Shown one piece after another: positions 1 to 9,368 of a DNA stretch of 64,000 nt. Within the stretch, counting starts at the first letter, position 1, and every line of letters begins with the position of its first letter. The position numbers and the translations under genes were made by a program. The DNA is from Phyllobacterium trifolii (GTDB taxonomy: Bacteria; Pseudomonadota; Alphaproteobacteria; Rhizobiales; Rhizobiaceae): positions 62,001 to 126,000 of the forward strand of contig NZ_JACHXN010000015.1 in NCBI RefSeq assembly GCF_014192095.1, read 5' to 3'. The notes under the pieces are model-generated. The model saw only the letters and a list, made by a program, of their open reading frames with translations. It ran no database searches and was not told the DNA's origin.

Positions 1-242
1 CGACGGTGACCGAAATTACTCGGGTCGGGAAACGGCCTGATCCAGCGGGGCAATAGATCGTTCTCGTCGATCACCACACGACGCGAGCTTTCCAGCTGCT
101 TGAACAGCGCAACGTCACGATGCTCGACCAAAATATAGTGTTTGGTGTAGCCGGCGACGAAACGATCAATTGTTTCGCAGAGCAATCTGCAGCGCTCAAA
201 ATCGGGTGCATAACTCGCGGTAACAAGTGCCGTTTTCGTCAT
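1..242 (-). CDS. DUF6492-like protein, N-terminal part (runs off the window)
   Basis: Only the first 80 or so codons lie in the window; the gene continues past base 1. The product begins MTKTALVTASYAPDFERC and continues with a segment containing HYILVEHRDV and DENDLLPRW, which resembles the DUF6492 family found in alphaproteobacterial polysaccharide loci. The start ATG at 242 overlaps the stop of the preceding WecG/TagA gene by four bases (ATGA), so the two are probably translationally coupled in one operon. Family membership is from recall of the N-terminal pattern; the biochemical role is not known to me, though context suggests polysaccharide or glycan metabolism. Confidence 0.7.
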   Translation of the reverse strand, partial: MTKTALVTASYAPDFERCRLLCETIDRFVAGYTKHYILVEHRDVALFKQLESSRRVVIDENDLLPRWIRPFPDPSNFGHR

Positions 243-1003
243 GCGCCCCCGCCGACTTTAAATTTCGCCCGCATGACGCGTAGCAGAAAAAGTGGATTGC
301 CGACAATGTACCGGTACCACAACCGGCCGGGTTCTTGCGCAAGGCGATAAAGCCATTCAAAGCGCAGTTTCTGCACAATCACCGGGGCGCGCGGTACAGC
401 GCCCGCCATGAAATCAAACAGCGCGCCAACGCCAAAAGCCAACGTGCAATGTTCGGCCGTCAAGTTGTTCGCCATGAACATCTCCTGCCGCGGCACACCC
501 ATGGCGACGAGCAGGATATGCGGATGATATTCTTTCAGGACACGCAGAATGTACGGCTGATGCTCGCTTTTAAAGAAGCCATCACTGATCACGCGGATTT
601 CATGGTGAGGCGCAAGCTGCCTGAAGCTCTCCGCTGCCTTTTCAACCACTTCACGGCGTGCGCCAATGAGGCCAACGCGCAGAGAGCTGGTTTCTGCCTT
701 AAGGAGTGCGGGCGTAAAATCCGTACCGTTGAGATTCGCCGGAAAAGGTGCGCCATGCAGGAGTTTCGAGGCAATATCGACTCCGAAGCCATCGGGGAGA
801 ACGAGGAATTGGTTCAAAGCCTGACGGAAATCAATATTCTCCTGCGCGAGATTGGCGTTGTGAGCATTGAGCCAGGTGACCAGGGCAAAGTGCTGCTGCG
901 CGATACGCTCCCGCATGACTTCGATGGCGTCCCCCCAAGGCAACGCGACAACGTCTACGCCAAGAATTGTACGACGTGGAATATCCGTTTCGCCCGAACT
1001 CAT
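239..1003 (-). CDS. WecG/TagA/CpsF family glycosyltransferase
   Basis: 254 aa, the usual length for this family, which transfers N-acetylmannosamine(uronic) type sugars onto a polyprenyl-diphosphate-linked acceptor at the cytoplasmic membrane. Visible family hallmarks are LNAHNANLA near residue 45, the DGFG segment around 71-74 containing the catalytic Asp, the GTDF motif at 93-96 and the GVPRQE motif at 169-174. It overlaps the upstream glycosyltransferase by ATGA (1000-1003) and the downstream gene by ATGA (239-242), so this is a tightly coupled operon. The lipid acceptor could be made by the WecA-type transferase at 28.3 kb, but that link is inference. Exact sugar specificity cannot be read. 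Confidence 0.9.
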   Translation of the reverse strand: MSSGETDIPRRTILGVDVVALPWGDAIEVMRERIAQQHFALVTWLNAHNANLAQENIDFRQALNQFLVLPDGFGVDIASKLLHGAPFPANLNGTDFTPALLKAETSSLRVGLIGARREVVEKAAESFRQLAPHHEIRVISDGFFKSEHQPYILRVLKEYHPHILLVAMGVPRQEMFMANNLTAEHCTLAFGVGALFDFMAGAVPRAPVIVQKLRFEWLYRLAQEPGRLWYRYIVGNPLFLLRVMRAKFKVGGGA

Positions 1004-2190
1004 GCGGCTGCACGCCCATTTGCAATCCGGGTTTCAAGCCGGTCCAGTCCCAATCTTATCTGCTGGTCGAAGCGTGCCAACTGCGCGGCGCGGAAGGCGT
1101 CTCCCTCGCACGTCAAGTCCTCACCTGCGCGCACGCGGGCCACCATGGCGTTTACCGCCTTGGCAAAGGCGACGGGATCATCGGCAACAACGCAATTATC
1201 CGGAATATCTGCGATGCCTCGCACAGAAAGCGCGGTGGCGACACTAGGCAAGCCCAGTTCGAATGTTTCGATCGTCTTGAGCTGTACACCGCTTCCGGCG
1301 CGGCTGATCAACGGGATCACGGCACAGCCGCAGACAAAATCCGTCGCGTCCGCCACACGGCCGGCGAAGCTGGCATCCGGCCACGCAGCTTTGAGATCGG
1401 CTGGGGTACTTCCAGCAATGGTAACACCGATATCCTTGTCCAGATGCGGTACGACCTCACGCAGGAACCATTCAAGACCAATGCGGTTCGGCTGCCATGT
1501 CCAGGTTCCTATCAAGCCAAGATCGCGTACTATTTTGCGGCCTTTGCTTTTTGCCGTATCGGCGCCGGTCACGAGAGGAAGTGCTGCGGCACGTCCGGTT
1601 CCGGATAGACCCAGCGCATCGATATCGTCATCGGCCAACGTGAAGACGAACGACGCCTTGCTGCACAACCGCTTCTCAAGACCCATCAGAAGCCGGGACT
1701 CCCGGCTGAACAGATATTTCTGTACGGGGCTGGTTGCCGCTTCGGCATTCTCGCGCGCCGAGCGATGTTCGACATTGTGTGCGATGAAGATTTGCGGCTT
1801 GTCGTGGAAACAGTCTTCAAATGCCCCGGGCAGTGGCACTCCGTTGAGCACGTAAGCGTCGAAAGGCTCCACCGAGGCGATTGCGGCACGGAACGTGTCC
1901 TTCGTGACGACGCGCAGCTTTACTGATGAAACAGTGAGGCCTGACATCATTGCTTTGCCGAACCAACGCAACTTTTGCGCAAAGTTCGCTGTGTCGTTGC
2001 GCACATCCACTTCACCGAGGACGATTGTGTTCTCCGGATCGAGCGGCTTGCTCCCGGGCCAGACAAATCCGATCACGGTGACGCGAGCGCCGGCACGCAC
2101 AAGGCCATCGATGATCGCTTTGTTGGCAATCTCATAGCCGGTCGTCGGCTTACCATCCGGTACCAGCGATGTTACGAACAGCAAATGCAA
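1000..2190 (-). CDS. GT4-type glycosyltransferase
   Basis: 396 aa, GT-B fold type. The N-terminus (MHLLFVTSLVPDGKPTTGYE) is the classic first beta strand and loop of GT4 enzymes, and a C-terminal nucleotide-binding half follows with LIGTWTWQPN, PLISRAGSGVQLKT and ELGLPSVAT. The start codon is TTG at 2190, with a GGAGAG element about ten bases upstream. It is the first gene of the minus-strand operon that continues with the WecG/TagA gene and the DUF6492-like gene, and it is divergent from the GT2 gene at 2313. Substrate unknown; the context says extracellular polysaccharide or O-antigen assembly. Confidence 0.85.
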   Translation of the reverse strand: MHLLFVTSLVPDGKPTTGYEIANKAIIDGLVRAGARVTVIGFVWPGSKPLDPENTIVLGEVDVRNDTANFAQKLRWFGKAMMSGLTVSSVKLRVVTKDTFRAAIASVEPFDAYVLNGVPLPGAFEDCFHDKPQIFIAHNVEHRSARENAEAATSPVQKYLFSRESRLLMGLEKRLCSKASFVFTLADDDIDALGLSGTGRAAALPLVTGADTAKSKGRKIVRDLGLIGTWTWQPNRIGLEWFLREVVPHLDKDIGVTIAGSTPADLKAAWPDASFAGRVADATDFVCGCAVIPLISRAGSGVQLKTIETFELGLPSVATALSVRGIADIPDNCVVADDPVAFAKAVNAMVARVRAGEDLTCEGDAFRAAQLARFDQQIRLGLDRLETRIANGRAAA

Positions 2191-2312
2191 AGGCTGATGC
2201 TCTCCACGACGATTTATTTCTCAATATTTGATTTGATCGCAGAATGTAATGAAATGTTGAATAACCGACTCTTATAAGTTGTAACCATGGATAACGGATA
2301 AATACTCCGGCG

Positions 2313-3308
2313 ATGAATCTCGATCTCCCAGAAAATATCGGCGTCGTGGCACAATCACCCGGCCTCAAGCCGGAAACGATTGACATCGTCGTGACGCTGC
2401 CGACGTTCAAACGTCCGGAGCATCTGCTGAAAACCCTTGTGTCACTCAAGGCCCAGGTGACCACACGGCGCTTTGCCATCGTCGTCATGGAGAACGAGAC
2501 CGAAAAACGTGAGGGAGCGGAAGCAGCGAAGCCACTGTTCGAGAATGGCGAACTTCCGGGCCTGCTGATCATCGCGCATGATCGCGGCAATTGTAATGCC
2601 TACAACGCAGGATGGTTGACCGCGCTGAAGGCTTTTCCAAATTTCAAGTCACTGCTGGTTATCGACGATGATGAAGTCGCCGATCCGAATTGGCTGGAGA
2701 ACATGTGCAAGACGCGCGAGACTTATGGTGTCGACTTTGTCGGCGGGCCTCAACTTCCGGTTTTCGCCAAGCCGGAACATACCAAATGGTCGACACACCC
2801 GGTTTTCAGCCCCCACCATACTCGCACGGGTCGCGTACCGATCATTTATTCATCCGGGAATCTGCTGGTCGGGCGCAATGTGCTTGAGACCATGCCATTT
2901 CCGTTTCTCGATCTCGCTTTCAACTTCATGGGCGGCGGGGATTCGGATTTCATTAGCCGCAGCGTGGTCAAGGGCTTCACCATTGCCTGGTGCGCGGAAG
3001 CACCCGTTTACGAAACCATCCCGGCAAGGCGCGTCGAGGCTGACTGGATCCGGGCACGGGCACTGCGCAATGGCGTGATCTCCACTTTGATCGAAAAGCG
3101 CAAGCGTGGCGGCGAACCTTTTGGGGGAGTGAAGACGGTCCTGAAGAGTCTGGCACTTCTCGCTATCTCGCCGCTGCGAGCCGCGGTCAAGGTCGTACAA
3201 ACGGGATCTCTGTCCATCGGGGCTTATCAGATCTATGTTGGCGTTGGCCGCGTTCTGGCGGAATTCGGATATTCGAATGAGCAGTATCGACAACCTGAAA
3301 AGAACTGA
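2313..3308 (+). CDS. GT2-family glycosyltransferase
   Basis: 331 aa. The GT-A fold is recognisable from VVTLPTFKRPEHLLKTL near residue 26 and the acidic metal/nucleotide-sugar site VIDDDEV at 116-122, followed by a GGGDSDF segment typical of the acceptor half. It is divergent from the minus-strand glycosyltransferase operon and overlaps the start of the downstream membrane polymerase gene by about 32 bases, so the two are probably co-transcribed. Sugar specificity is not predictable from the motifs. Confidence 0.88.
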   Translation: MNLDLPENIGVVAQSPGLKPETIDIVVTLPTFKRPEHLLKTLVSLKAQVTTRRFAIVVMENETEKREGAEAAKPLFENGELPGLLIIAHDRGNCNAYNAGWLTALKAFPNFKSLLVIDDDEVADPNWLENMCKTRETYGVDFVGGPQLPVFAKPEHTKWSTHPVFSPHHTRTGRVPIIYSSGNLLVGRNVLETMPFPFLDLAFNFMGGGDSDFISRSVVKGFTIAWCAEAPVYETIPARRVEADWIRARALRNGVISTLIEKRKRGGEPFGGVKTVLKSLALLAISPLRAAVKVVQTGSLSIGAYQIYVGVGRVLAEFGYSNEQYRQPEKN

Positions 3309-4602
3309 CGCGGTATCCTCGATCCCAATGCGATTGGTCGCCAGTATTATTGCGGCGATCATCCTTTGCGTGCTGCTGATTTCGTTCCGCCCATTCCAAC
3401 CGGCAAGTACGGCAATCGCCGGGAGCGGCGGAGATCTCGTCAATCAGCTCGGTTTCGGTGCCTTGGGCGGCGTCTCCGTGCTTGCCATGACGTTGCTTGG
3501 TAATCCGCGTACGCTTGTTGCCCTCATCAGCCCGATGTGGATCGTCATGTTCGGCTTTCTTTTCCTGTCGACATTTGTTGCCATCGATCCCGGAGCCGCT
3601 CAACGCGCTGTGCTCTTCACTGTGATCGCCGCGCTTTGCATGATTGCGGTGCTGGCGCTGCCACGCGATGCCGATGGATTTTCGTTGGCACTGGTGATCG
3701 CAGCCTTTGCCGTGCTGACGCTCTCGTATGCCGGTCTGGTTCTCGTTCCGGACCTCGCGAAGCATACCGCCAATGAGATTGAAGCCGAACATGCGGGACT
3801 TTGGCGCGGTATCTTCGCGCATAAGAATATTGCTGGACCGGTCATGGCGGCGTTCTCCTTTGCTGGCATATATCTGCTGCGTCGCGGCTGGCGCGGGACT
3901 GGCATTGTCCTGCTGGTGCTCGCGCTCTGGTTCGTTGCGCACACCGGTTCGAAGACCGCGACGGCGCTGGTGCCGATTGTGATTTTCCTCGTCATGTTCC
4001 CCGGAATGTTCGGCTTTCGTATGATCGCTGCCATGCTGATTGCCGCAGCACTAATCGGATTCTTCTTCTTCACCATCGGCACGTTGTTTTTCCCGGCAAC
4101 GCACGATCTCCTCGTTCAGCTCGGTGCGGACACCACGTTTACCGGCCGCACATCAATCTGGCAGTTCGGGCTGGAGAAGCTCGCCGCAACACCGTGGCGC
4201 GGCTATGGTTTTGAAAGTTTCTGGGAAGCGCCGGTTGTGCGTCAGGCGGAAAATCCGAGCTACTACCTCGACTGGGACGTTCGCGGCATTGTGCATGCGC
4301 ATAATGGCTATCTCGATATTGCCATCGCCATGGGATATCCGGCCATGATATGCGCGCTCATCGTCTTGATTGTGCTGCCGCTTTTTGACTATGCGCGCTG
4401 CCTGAAAAAGCGGGAGAACGTATTCATGGCCGATTTTTTCATGATGTGCCTGACATTTTCGCTGATGAACGCTTTTCTTGAGAGCTTCTTCTTCCGGCGT
4501 GCAGATCCAGTGTGGCTGCTCGTGGTCATGGCATGTTTTGGTCTGCGCATGACCGCCCGCGTTCCAATCCTCACGCGCACAAATTCCCACAAGACCAGTT
4601 GA
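3277..4602 (+). CDS. O-antigen ligase / Wzy-type polymerase membrane protein
   Basis: About 441 aa with numerous hydrophobic segments through the length of the protein. A larger loop near residues 270-340 carries FTGRTSIWQ, GYGFESFW and HAHNGYLDIA; the GRT.IW...GYGF...HNGYLD pattern is the signature of the Wzy_C/O-antigen ligase superfamily, including ExoQ-like exopolysaccharide polymerases. The family polymerises or ligates undecaprenyl-linked oligosaccharides on the periplasmic face. I chose the ATG at 3277 (MSSIDNLKR), which slightly overlaps the GT2 gene; a longer in-frame start at 3235 lies further inside that gene and is less likely. The stop is followed by proC. Confidence 0.85.
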   Translation: MSSIDNLKRTDAVSSIPMRLVASIIAAIILCVLLISFRPFQPASTAIAGSGGDLVNQLGFGALGGVSVLAMTLLGNPRTLVALISPMWIVMFGFLFLSTFVAIDPGAAQRAVLFTVIAALCMIAVLALPRDADGFSLALVIAAFAVLTLSYAGLVLVPDLAKHTANEIEAEHAGLWRGIFAHKNIAGPVMAAFSFAGIYLLRRGWRGTGIVLLVLALWFVAHTGSKTATALVPIVIFLVMFPGMFGFRMIAAMLIAAALIGFFFFTIGTLFFPATHDLLVQLGADTTFTGRTSIWQFGLEKLAATPWRGYGFESFWEAPVVRQAENPSYYLDWDVRGIVHAHNGYLDIAIAMGYPAMICALIVLIVLPLFDYARCLKKRENVFMADFFMMCLTFSLMNAFLESFFFRRADPVWLLVVMACFGLRMTARVPILTRTNSHKTS

Positions 4603-4653
4603 CCGGGCGCACCCGGCCAGATCAAAGTGCCGCGACATCAGCGGGAGAATGAA

Positions 4654-5466
4654 ATGGATAATGTGGTTCTGGTCGGTTGCGGCAATATGGGCTTTGCCAT
4701 GCTCAAGGGCTGGCTGGACGCAGGAATATTGCAGCCAGATCAGGTCACAGTGATCGAGCCAACCGATGCGCTGCGTGAACGGGCGGCGACGCTTGGTGTT
4801 CATGCGCATGCTAATGCAAGCCGGCTCGACGACGATCTGTCGCCACGCATTGTACTCATCGCGGTCAAGCCGCAGGTTATGCGCGATGTGCTGCCCGCCT
4901 ATGAGCGTTTCGCGGCCGGGTCAACTTTCGTCAGTGTCGCCGCGGGCGTCAAGGTTGCGTTGTTCGAAGAATTTCTTGGTGAAAAGACCGCGATTATCCG
5001 CACTATCCCGAATACGCCTGCAGCGATCGGTAAAGGCATGATCGTCACATTCCGCAATTCGAACGTGAGCGACGAGGATGCCACGTTTGTCGATACCTTG
5101 TTGAAAACCAGCGGAAAAGTTGCCTCCGTGGACGATGAAAAGCTGATCGACGTGGCAACCGCGGTTTCGGGCTCGGGCCCCGCTTACGTTTTTCACTTCA
5201 TCGAATGCCTGACCGAAGCGGCTGTTGTGGCTGGCCTCGAACGAAAGACCGCGGAGCTGCTGGCGATGCAGACCGTCTACGGCGCTGGCGTCCTCGCCGC
5301 TTCGAGCGAAGACACGCCAACGACGCTGCGCGAACAGGTGACGAGCCCGAAGGGTACCACTGCCGCCGCGCTCGACGTATTGATGGGCCATGACAAACTC
5401 AAACGGCTTATGATCCGGGCTGTTTTCAAGGCACACCAGCGCGCAATAGAACTTGGCACCTATTGA
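4654..5466 (+). CDS. proC: Pyrroline-5-carboxylate reductase
   Basis: 270 aa, standard length. It catalyses the last step of proline synthesis, the NAD(P)H-dependent reduction of pyrroline-5-carboxylate. The N-terminal Rossmann motif is VLVGCGNMGFAML, followed by VIEPTD, the NTPAAIGKG segment, and the diagnostic SGSGPAYVFHFIE and TSPKGTTAAALDVL segments of the C-terminal dimerisation domain. The start at ATG 4654 is preceded by GGGAGAA; an upstream in-frame ATG at 4627 adds nine poorly conserved residues. It follows the polymerase gene on the same strand and precedes ureD. Confidence 0.95.
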   Translation: MDNVVLVGCGNMGFAMLKGWLDAGILQPDQVTVIEPTDALRERAATLGVHAHANASRLDDDLSPRIVLIAVKPQVMRDVLPAYERFAAGSTFVSVAAGVKVALFEEFLGEKTAIIRTIPNTPAAIGKGMIVTFRNSNVSDEDATFVDTLLKTSGKVASVDDEKLIDVATAVSGSGPAYVFHFIECLTEAAVVAGLERKTAELLAMQTVYGAGVLAASSEDTPTTLREQVTSPKGTTAAALDVLMGHDKLKRLMIRAVFKAHQRAIELGTY

Positions 5467-5503
5467 GCTTTCGCGCGCTGGATCATTGCGATAGCGTGCC
5501 GAA

Positions 5504-6334
5504 ATGAGCGTGCATCCATCTGATCCAGCCATAGAAGCAAGACCGCAACGTGCCTTTGGCTCGGCGCATCTCGCTGTAAAACCCGTCAATGGCCGTACGC
5601 GTATCGACACACTCTATCAGGAAGGCTGCGCCAAGATTCGGTTGCCTGAGATTGATGATCGGTCGCTTGAGGCGGTGATGATCAACACATCGGGCGGATT
5701 GACGGGGGGCGACGAGATGCGTTGGAGGTTCGACGTCGCGGACAATTGCCGGGCGCAGGTCACCACTCAGGCATGCGAGCGCGTCTACAAGGCATCTGCT
5801 GGTATCGCGGACGTGGCAAGCACCTTGAAGGTGGGGAAGCGGGCCTCGCTCGCATGGTTGCCGCAGGAGACTATTTTGTTCGAGGGCGCGGCACTGAAGC
5901 GAACTCTTACCGTCGATCTTGCCGAGACAAGCCGTGCCTTGATCGTGGAGCCCGTTGTGTTCGGTCGCAAGGCGATGGGTGAGGACGTGCAGAACTGTCT
6001 GTTCCGGGATCGCTGGCGCATTCGCCGCGAAGGCAAACTGATCCATGCGGAAGATTTCACAATCGGACCCGACACGGCATCGATGCTGGGCCGCCCTGCC
6101 CTGTTCGGGGGAATGCGCACCATGGCCACTGTCCTGCTTCTCGATGCCGAGGCCGAACGTCATTTTGAGCCAACCCGGAAAATAATTGGAACAAAAGGCG
6201 GCGCTTCCTTCTGGTCTGGCAAGCTTCTTGCGAGGCTCGTCGATGGTGACGCCTATTCATTGAGGAAGCGGCTGGTACCATTGATAGAACTGCTCAATGA
6301 AAAGGCAGGCGTGCCTAAAGTCTGGTCAATCTAG
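5504..6334 (+). CDS. ureD: Urease accessory protein UreD (UreH)
   Basis: 276 aa. UreD acts with UreF and UreG in loading nickel into apo-urease. Family features visible are LINTSGGLTGGDEMRW around residue 60, TTQACERVYKA, LPQETILFEGAAL and VFGRKAMGE. It is the first gene of the urease operon, 38 bases after proC and 31 bases before ureA. Like most rhizobial operons the order is D-A-B-C-E-F-G. No atypical residues noted. Confidence 0.95.
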   Translation: MSVHPSDPAIEARPQRAFGSAHLAVKPVNGRTRIDTLYQEGCAKIRLPEIDDRSLEAVMINTSGGLTGGDEMRWRFDVADNCRAQVTTQACERVYKASAGIADVASTLKVGKRASLAWLPQETILFEGAALKRTLTVDLAETSRALIVEPVVFGRKAMGEDVQNCLFRDRWRIRREGKLIHAEDFTIGPDTASMLGRPALFGGMRTMATVLLLDAEAERHFEPTRKIIGTKGGASFWSGKLLARLVDGDAYSLRKRLVPLIELLNEKAGVPKVWSI

Positions 6335-6365
6335 ACGCAAAACTGAGTATGACTAAAGGAAAAGC

Positions 6366-6668
6366 ATGAACCTGACACCACGCGAGAAGGACAAACTTCT
6401 CATCTCTATGGCGGCGATGGTCGCCCGCCGCCGACTCGAACGCGGCGTCAAGCTCAATCATCCGGAAGCCATTGCATTGATTAGCGATTTCGTCGTCGAG
6501 GGCGCCCGCGATGGCCGATCAGTCGCCGATCTGATGCAGGCAGGGGCACATGTCATCACCCGGGAACAGGTGATGGAAGGTATTCCAGAGATGATCCACG
6601 ACATACAGGTCGAGGCGACATTTCCGGACGGGACAAAGCTCGTCACCGTGCACGAACCGATAAGGTAG
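6366..6668 (+). CDS. ureA: Urease gamma subunit
   Basis: 100 aa, matching the usual free-standing gamma subunit. It starts [20 protein letters not shown], with [19 protein letters not shown] and the [24 protein letters not shown] ending, all highly conserved. With UreB and UreC it forms the (alpha-beta-gamma)3 enzyme that hydrolyses urea to ammonia and carbamate. AAAGGAAAAGC precedes the ATG. It is followed ten bases later by ureB. Confidence 0.97.
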   Translation: MNLTPREKDKLLISMAAMVARRRLERGVKLNHPEAIALISDFVVEGARDGRSVADLMQAGAHVITREQVMEGIPEMIHDIQVEATFPDGTKLVTVHEPIR

Positions 6669-6678
6669 GAAACCGCAG

Positions 6679-6984
6679 ATGATCCCCGGTGCAATCATAA
6701 CGGCTGAAGGCGAAATCGAACTGAATGCCGGTGCCAGCAACATCATGCTGAAGGTGGCAAATACTGGCGACCGTCCGGTGCAGGTAGGGTCGCACTATCA
6801 TTTCTTCGAAGCCAACTCGGCGCTGGTATTCGACCGCGATCAAGCGCGCGGCATGCGTCTCGATATTGCTGCCGGAACGGCGGTCCGGTTCGAGCCGGGA
6901 CAGGAGCGTGATATTACGCTCGTGCCGCTCAGCGGGAACCGGACCGTTTACGGGTTTCAGCAGAAGATCATGGGAAAGCTGTGA
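6679..6984 (+). CDS. ureB: Urease beta subunit
   Basis: 101 aa, the normal length for a separate beta subunit. Characteristic segments are [18 protein letters not shown], the [12 protein letters not shown] core, [25 protein letters not shown], and a C-terminal YGFQQKIMG. The subunit is structural and contacts UreC near the active-site flap. The gene lies ten bases after ureA. Unusually, 657 bases separate it from ureC, and a reverse-strand gene occupies part of that gap. Confidence 0.97.
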   Translation: MIPGAIITAEGEIELNAGASNIMLKVANTGDRPVQVGSHYHFFEANSALVFDRDQARGMRLDIAAGTAVRFEPGQERDITLVPLSGNRTVYGFQQKIMGKL

Positions 6985-7079
6985 CCGCTCCGCTTGACCT
7001 CATTTCCACGACAACAAGCGACCGGAGAAACACCGATCGCTGCGCATATCCCAGATATGGGTCAGGTAGGGTCTGCCTG

Positions 7080-7463
7080 TCAGCTTGGCTTCTTGGTCAC
7101 GAGGGTCAGCAGGCCTTTGGAATCGAGGCTAGCAATGACCACCGCTGCGGATGTCAGCCCCTTTTCCTTCAGGGCAGCGGAGACTTGTGGCGACTTATCG
7201 ATCGACGTGCGCAGTTTCTGCATGTCGGCGTCGCTGCGCTTGGCAAGGGCGTCGTTGACCTGGGTCTTGGTCGCATCCGGCAGCTCATTGATATCCACGA
7301 TATTGATGGTGGTAATGGCCGTAGCACCAGGCTTGGCTGGAGTTTCGCTCTTTGGAGCGGGCTGCTCGGCGCTCGGAGTCTGCGGCGCCGCGGACTGCGC
7401 ATAGGCAGCCGAAGTCGCAAGCGGGAATGCCGCACAGAGCGCGAGGGCTATCATCTTTCGCAT
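7080..7463 (-). CDS. Small secreted/periplasmic protein of unknown function
   Basis: About 127 aa from ATG 7463 (MRKMIALALCAAFPLATSAAYA). A clear signal peptide ends at about AYA-Q, followed by a Pro/Ala-rich linker, then a mixed globular region (INIVDINELPDATKTQVNDALAK ... VVIASLDSKGLLTLVTKK). I recognise no enzyme motif. It sits antisense to the urease operon between ureB and ureC, so it has its own promoter. A five-codon longer start exists at 7478. Function cannot be inferred; location next to urease does not prove a role in it. Confidence 0.7.
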   Translation of the reverse strand: MRKMIALALCAAFPLATSAAYAQSAAPQTPSAEQPAPKSETPAKPGATAITTINIVDINELPDATKTQVNDALAKRSDADMQKLRTSIDKSPQVSAALKEKGLTSAAVVIASLDSKGLLTLVTKKPS

Positions 7464-7641
7464 CGTTTTTCCTTTCACGAGATTGGCGAACGATCATCTA
7501 CTGATGATGCGCGCACTTCACATGCGGAATTCGATCTCAAGCGGTCGCTGATCGGGTTTTTCCAAGGCAATATCGCGGCAGAAATGTGGCAGCAGGCACC
7601 CGCTGTCGCCCATTCGGTTATTCATACAAGAGGGAAATTCC

Positions 7642-9354
7642 ATGCCCGCTAAAATCACCCGCGCGGCCTATGCCCGCATGTTTGGGCCAACGACCGGCGA
7701 CAAGGTGCGCCTTGCCGACACCGAACTCTTCATCGAGGTGGAGAAGGACTTCACCATCTATGGCGAAGAAGTGAAATTCGGCGGTGGCAAGGTCATTCGC
7801 GATGGCATGGGCCAGAGCCAGATTGCCCGTGCAGACGGTGCCGTCGACACAGTCATTACCAATGCACTGGTCGTCGATCACAGTGGTATTTATAAAGCCG
7901 ATGTCGGTTTAAAAGATGGGCTGATTGCCGGAATCGGCAAGGCCGGCAACCCCGATACGCAACCCGGCGTGACGATCATCATTGGTCCCGGCACGGAAAT
8001 CATCGCGGGCGAAGGCAAAATCCTCACCGCCGGCGGTATGGATGCCCATATTCATTTCATCTGCCCGCAGCAGATCGAGGAAGCGCTGATGTCAGGCGTT
8101 ACGACAATGTTTGGCGGCGGCACAGGACCAGCCCATGGGACACTGGCGACCACCTGTACGCCAGGGCCCTGGCACTTGGGCCGGATGATTCAGTCTTTCG
8201 ACGCCATACCCATGAACATCGGCCTTTCAGGCAAGGGCAATACATCGCTGCCGAAAGCGCTGGAGGAGATGATCCTTGGCGGGGCGTGCTCGCTGAAACT
8301 GCATGAGGATTGGGGTACCACACCGGCGGCGATCGACAATTGCCTCTCGGTTGCCGACCAGTACGATGTGCAGGTGATGATCCACACCGACACGCTGAAT
8401 GAGAGCGGCTTTGTCGAGGACACGGTGGCCGCCTTCAAGGGTCGCACAGTTCACGCTTTTCATACGGAAGGCGCTGGCGGTGGACACGCCCCGGACATCA
8501 TCAAGATTTGCGGGCTTCCCAACGTCATTCCGTCTTCGACCAACCCGACGCGGCCCTATACCAAAAATACCATCGCGGAACATCTCGATATGCTGATGGT
8601 GTGCCATCACCTCTCATCGTCGATCCCGGAAGATGTGGCGTTTGCCGAAAGCCGTATCCGCAAAGAGACGATCGCCGCCGAAGATATCCTGCATGATATC
8701 GGCGCGTTTTCGATCATTTCCTCTGACAGCCAGGCCATGGGCCGTGTTGGCGAAGTGCTGATACGCACGTGGCAGACCGCCGATAAAATGAAGCGCCAGC
8801 GCGGGAGCCTGCCGCAGGAAACCGGCGACAACGACAATTTTCGCGTCAAACGCTACATCGCGAAATATACGATCAACCCGGCGATTGCACAGGGTGTTTC
8901 CCGGCACGTGGGTTCAATCGAGGTCGGAAAGCGTGCCGATCTCGTTCTGTGGAACCCGGCCTTCTTCGGCGTCAAGCCTGACATGGTCCTGCTTGGCGGC
9001 TCGATTGTTGCCGCGCCGATGGGCGATCCCAACGCGTCGATCCCGACGCCGCAGCCGGTCCATTATCGTTATATGTTCGGCGGCTATGGCAAGAATGTCA
9101 GCAACTCGTCGGTCGTCTTTGCCAGCAAGGCTTCGGTCGAGGCAGGTTTGCGCCAGTCGCTCGGTGTCGACAAACAGCTGGTCGGCGTCGAAAACACGCG
9201 CAGCGGCATTTCCAAGGCATCGATGATCCATAACGATGCCACGCCGCATGTGGAGGTCGATCCGGAGACCTATGAGGTTCGCGCGGATGGCGAGTTGTTG
9301 ACGTGCGAGCCGGCAACGCTGCTACCGATGGCACAGCGCTACTTTCTGTTCTGA
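7642..9354 (+). CDS. ureC: Urease alpha subunit (catalytic)
   Basis: 570 aa, full length. The di-nickel site is intact: DAHIHF with His136/His138, the carbamylated lysine in [10 protein letters not shown] at Lys219, His248 in MIHTDT, His274 in AFHTEGAGG, and Asp362 in SSDSQAMGR. The mobile flap [16 protein letters not shown] has Cys321 and His322/323. The start is ATG 7642 after GAGGGAAATTCC. An intergenic stretch of more than 160 bases after the reverse-strand gene suggests a second promoter for ureC onward, although read-through from ureB is possible. No inactivating change is visible. Confidence 0.97.
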   Translation: MPAKITRAAYARMFGPTTGDKVRLADTELFIEVEKDFTIYGEEVKFGGGKVIRDGMGQSQIARADGAVDTVITNALVVDHSGIYKADVGLKDGLIAGIGKAGNPDTQPGVTIIIGPGTEIIAGEGKILTAGGMDAHIHFICPQQIEEALMSGVTTMFGGGTGPAHGTLATTCTPGPWHLGRMIQSFDAIPMNIGLSGKGNTSLPKALEEMILGGACSLKLHEDWGTTPAAIDNCLSVADQYDVQVMIHTDTLNESGFVEDTVAAFKGRTVHAFHTEGAGGGHAPDIIKICGLPNVIPSSTNPTRPYTKNTIAEHLDMLMVCHHLSSSIPEDVAFAESRIRKETIAAEDILHDIGAFSIISSDSQAMGRVGEVLIRTWQTADKMKRQRGSLPQETGDNDNFRVKRYIAKYTINPAIAQGVSRHVGSIEVGKRADLVLWNPAFFGVKPDMVLLGGSIVAAPMGDPNASIPTPQPVHYRYMFGGYGKNVSNSSVVFASKASVEAGLRQSLGVDKQLVGVENTRSGISKASMIHNDATPHVEVDPETYEVRADGELLTCEPATLLPMAQRYFLF

Positions 9355-9368
9355 GGGGGAGGAACAAA

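Noticed and set aside
335..1855. 506-codon plus-strand ORF
   Set aside because: Antisense to two clearly recognisable glycosyltransferase genes; its translation shows no domain.
6981..7652. Plus-strand 223-codon ORF between ureB and ureC
   Set aside because: Antisense to the secreted-protein gene, which has a clear signal peptide; low-complexity translation without motifs.
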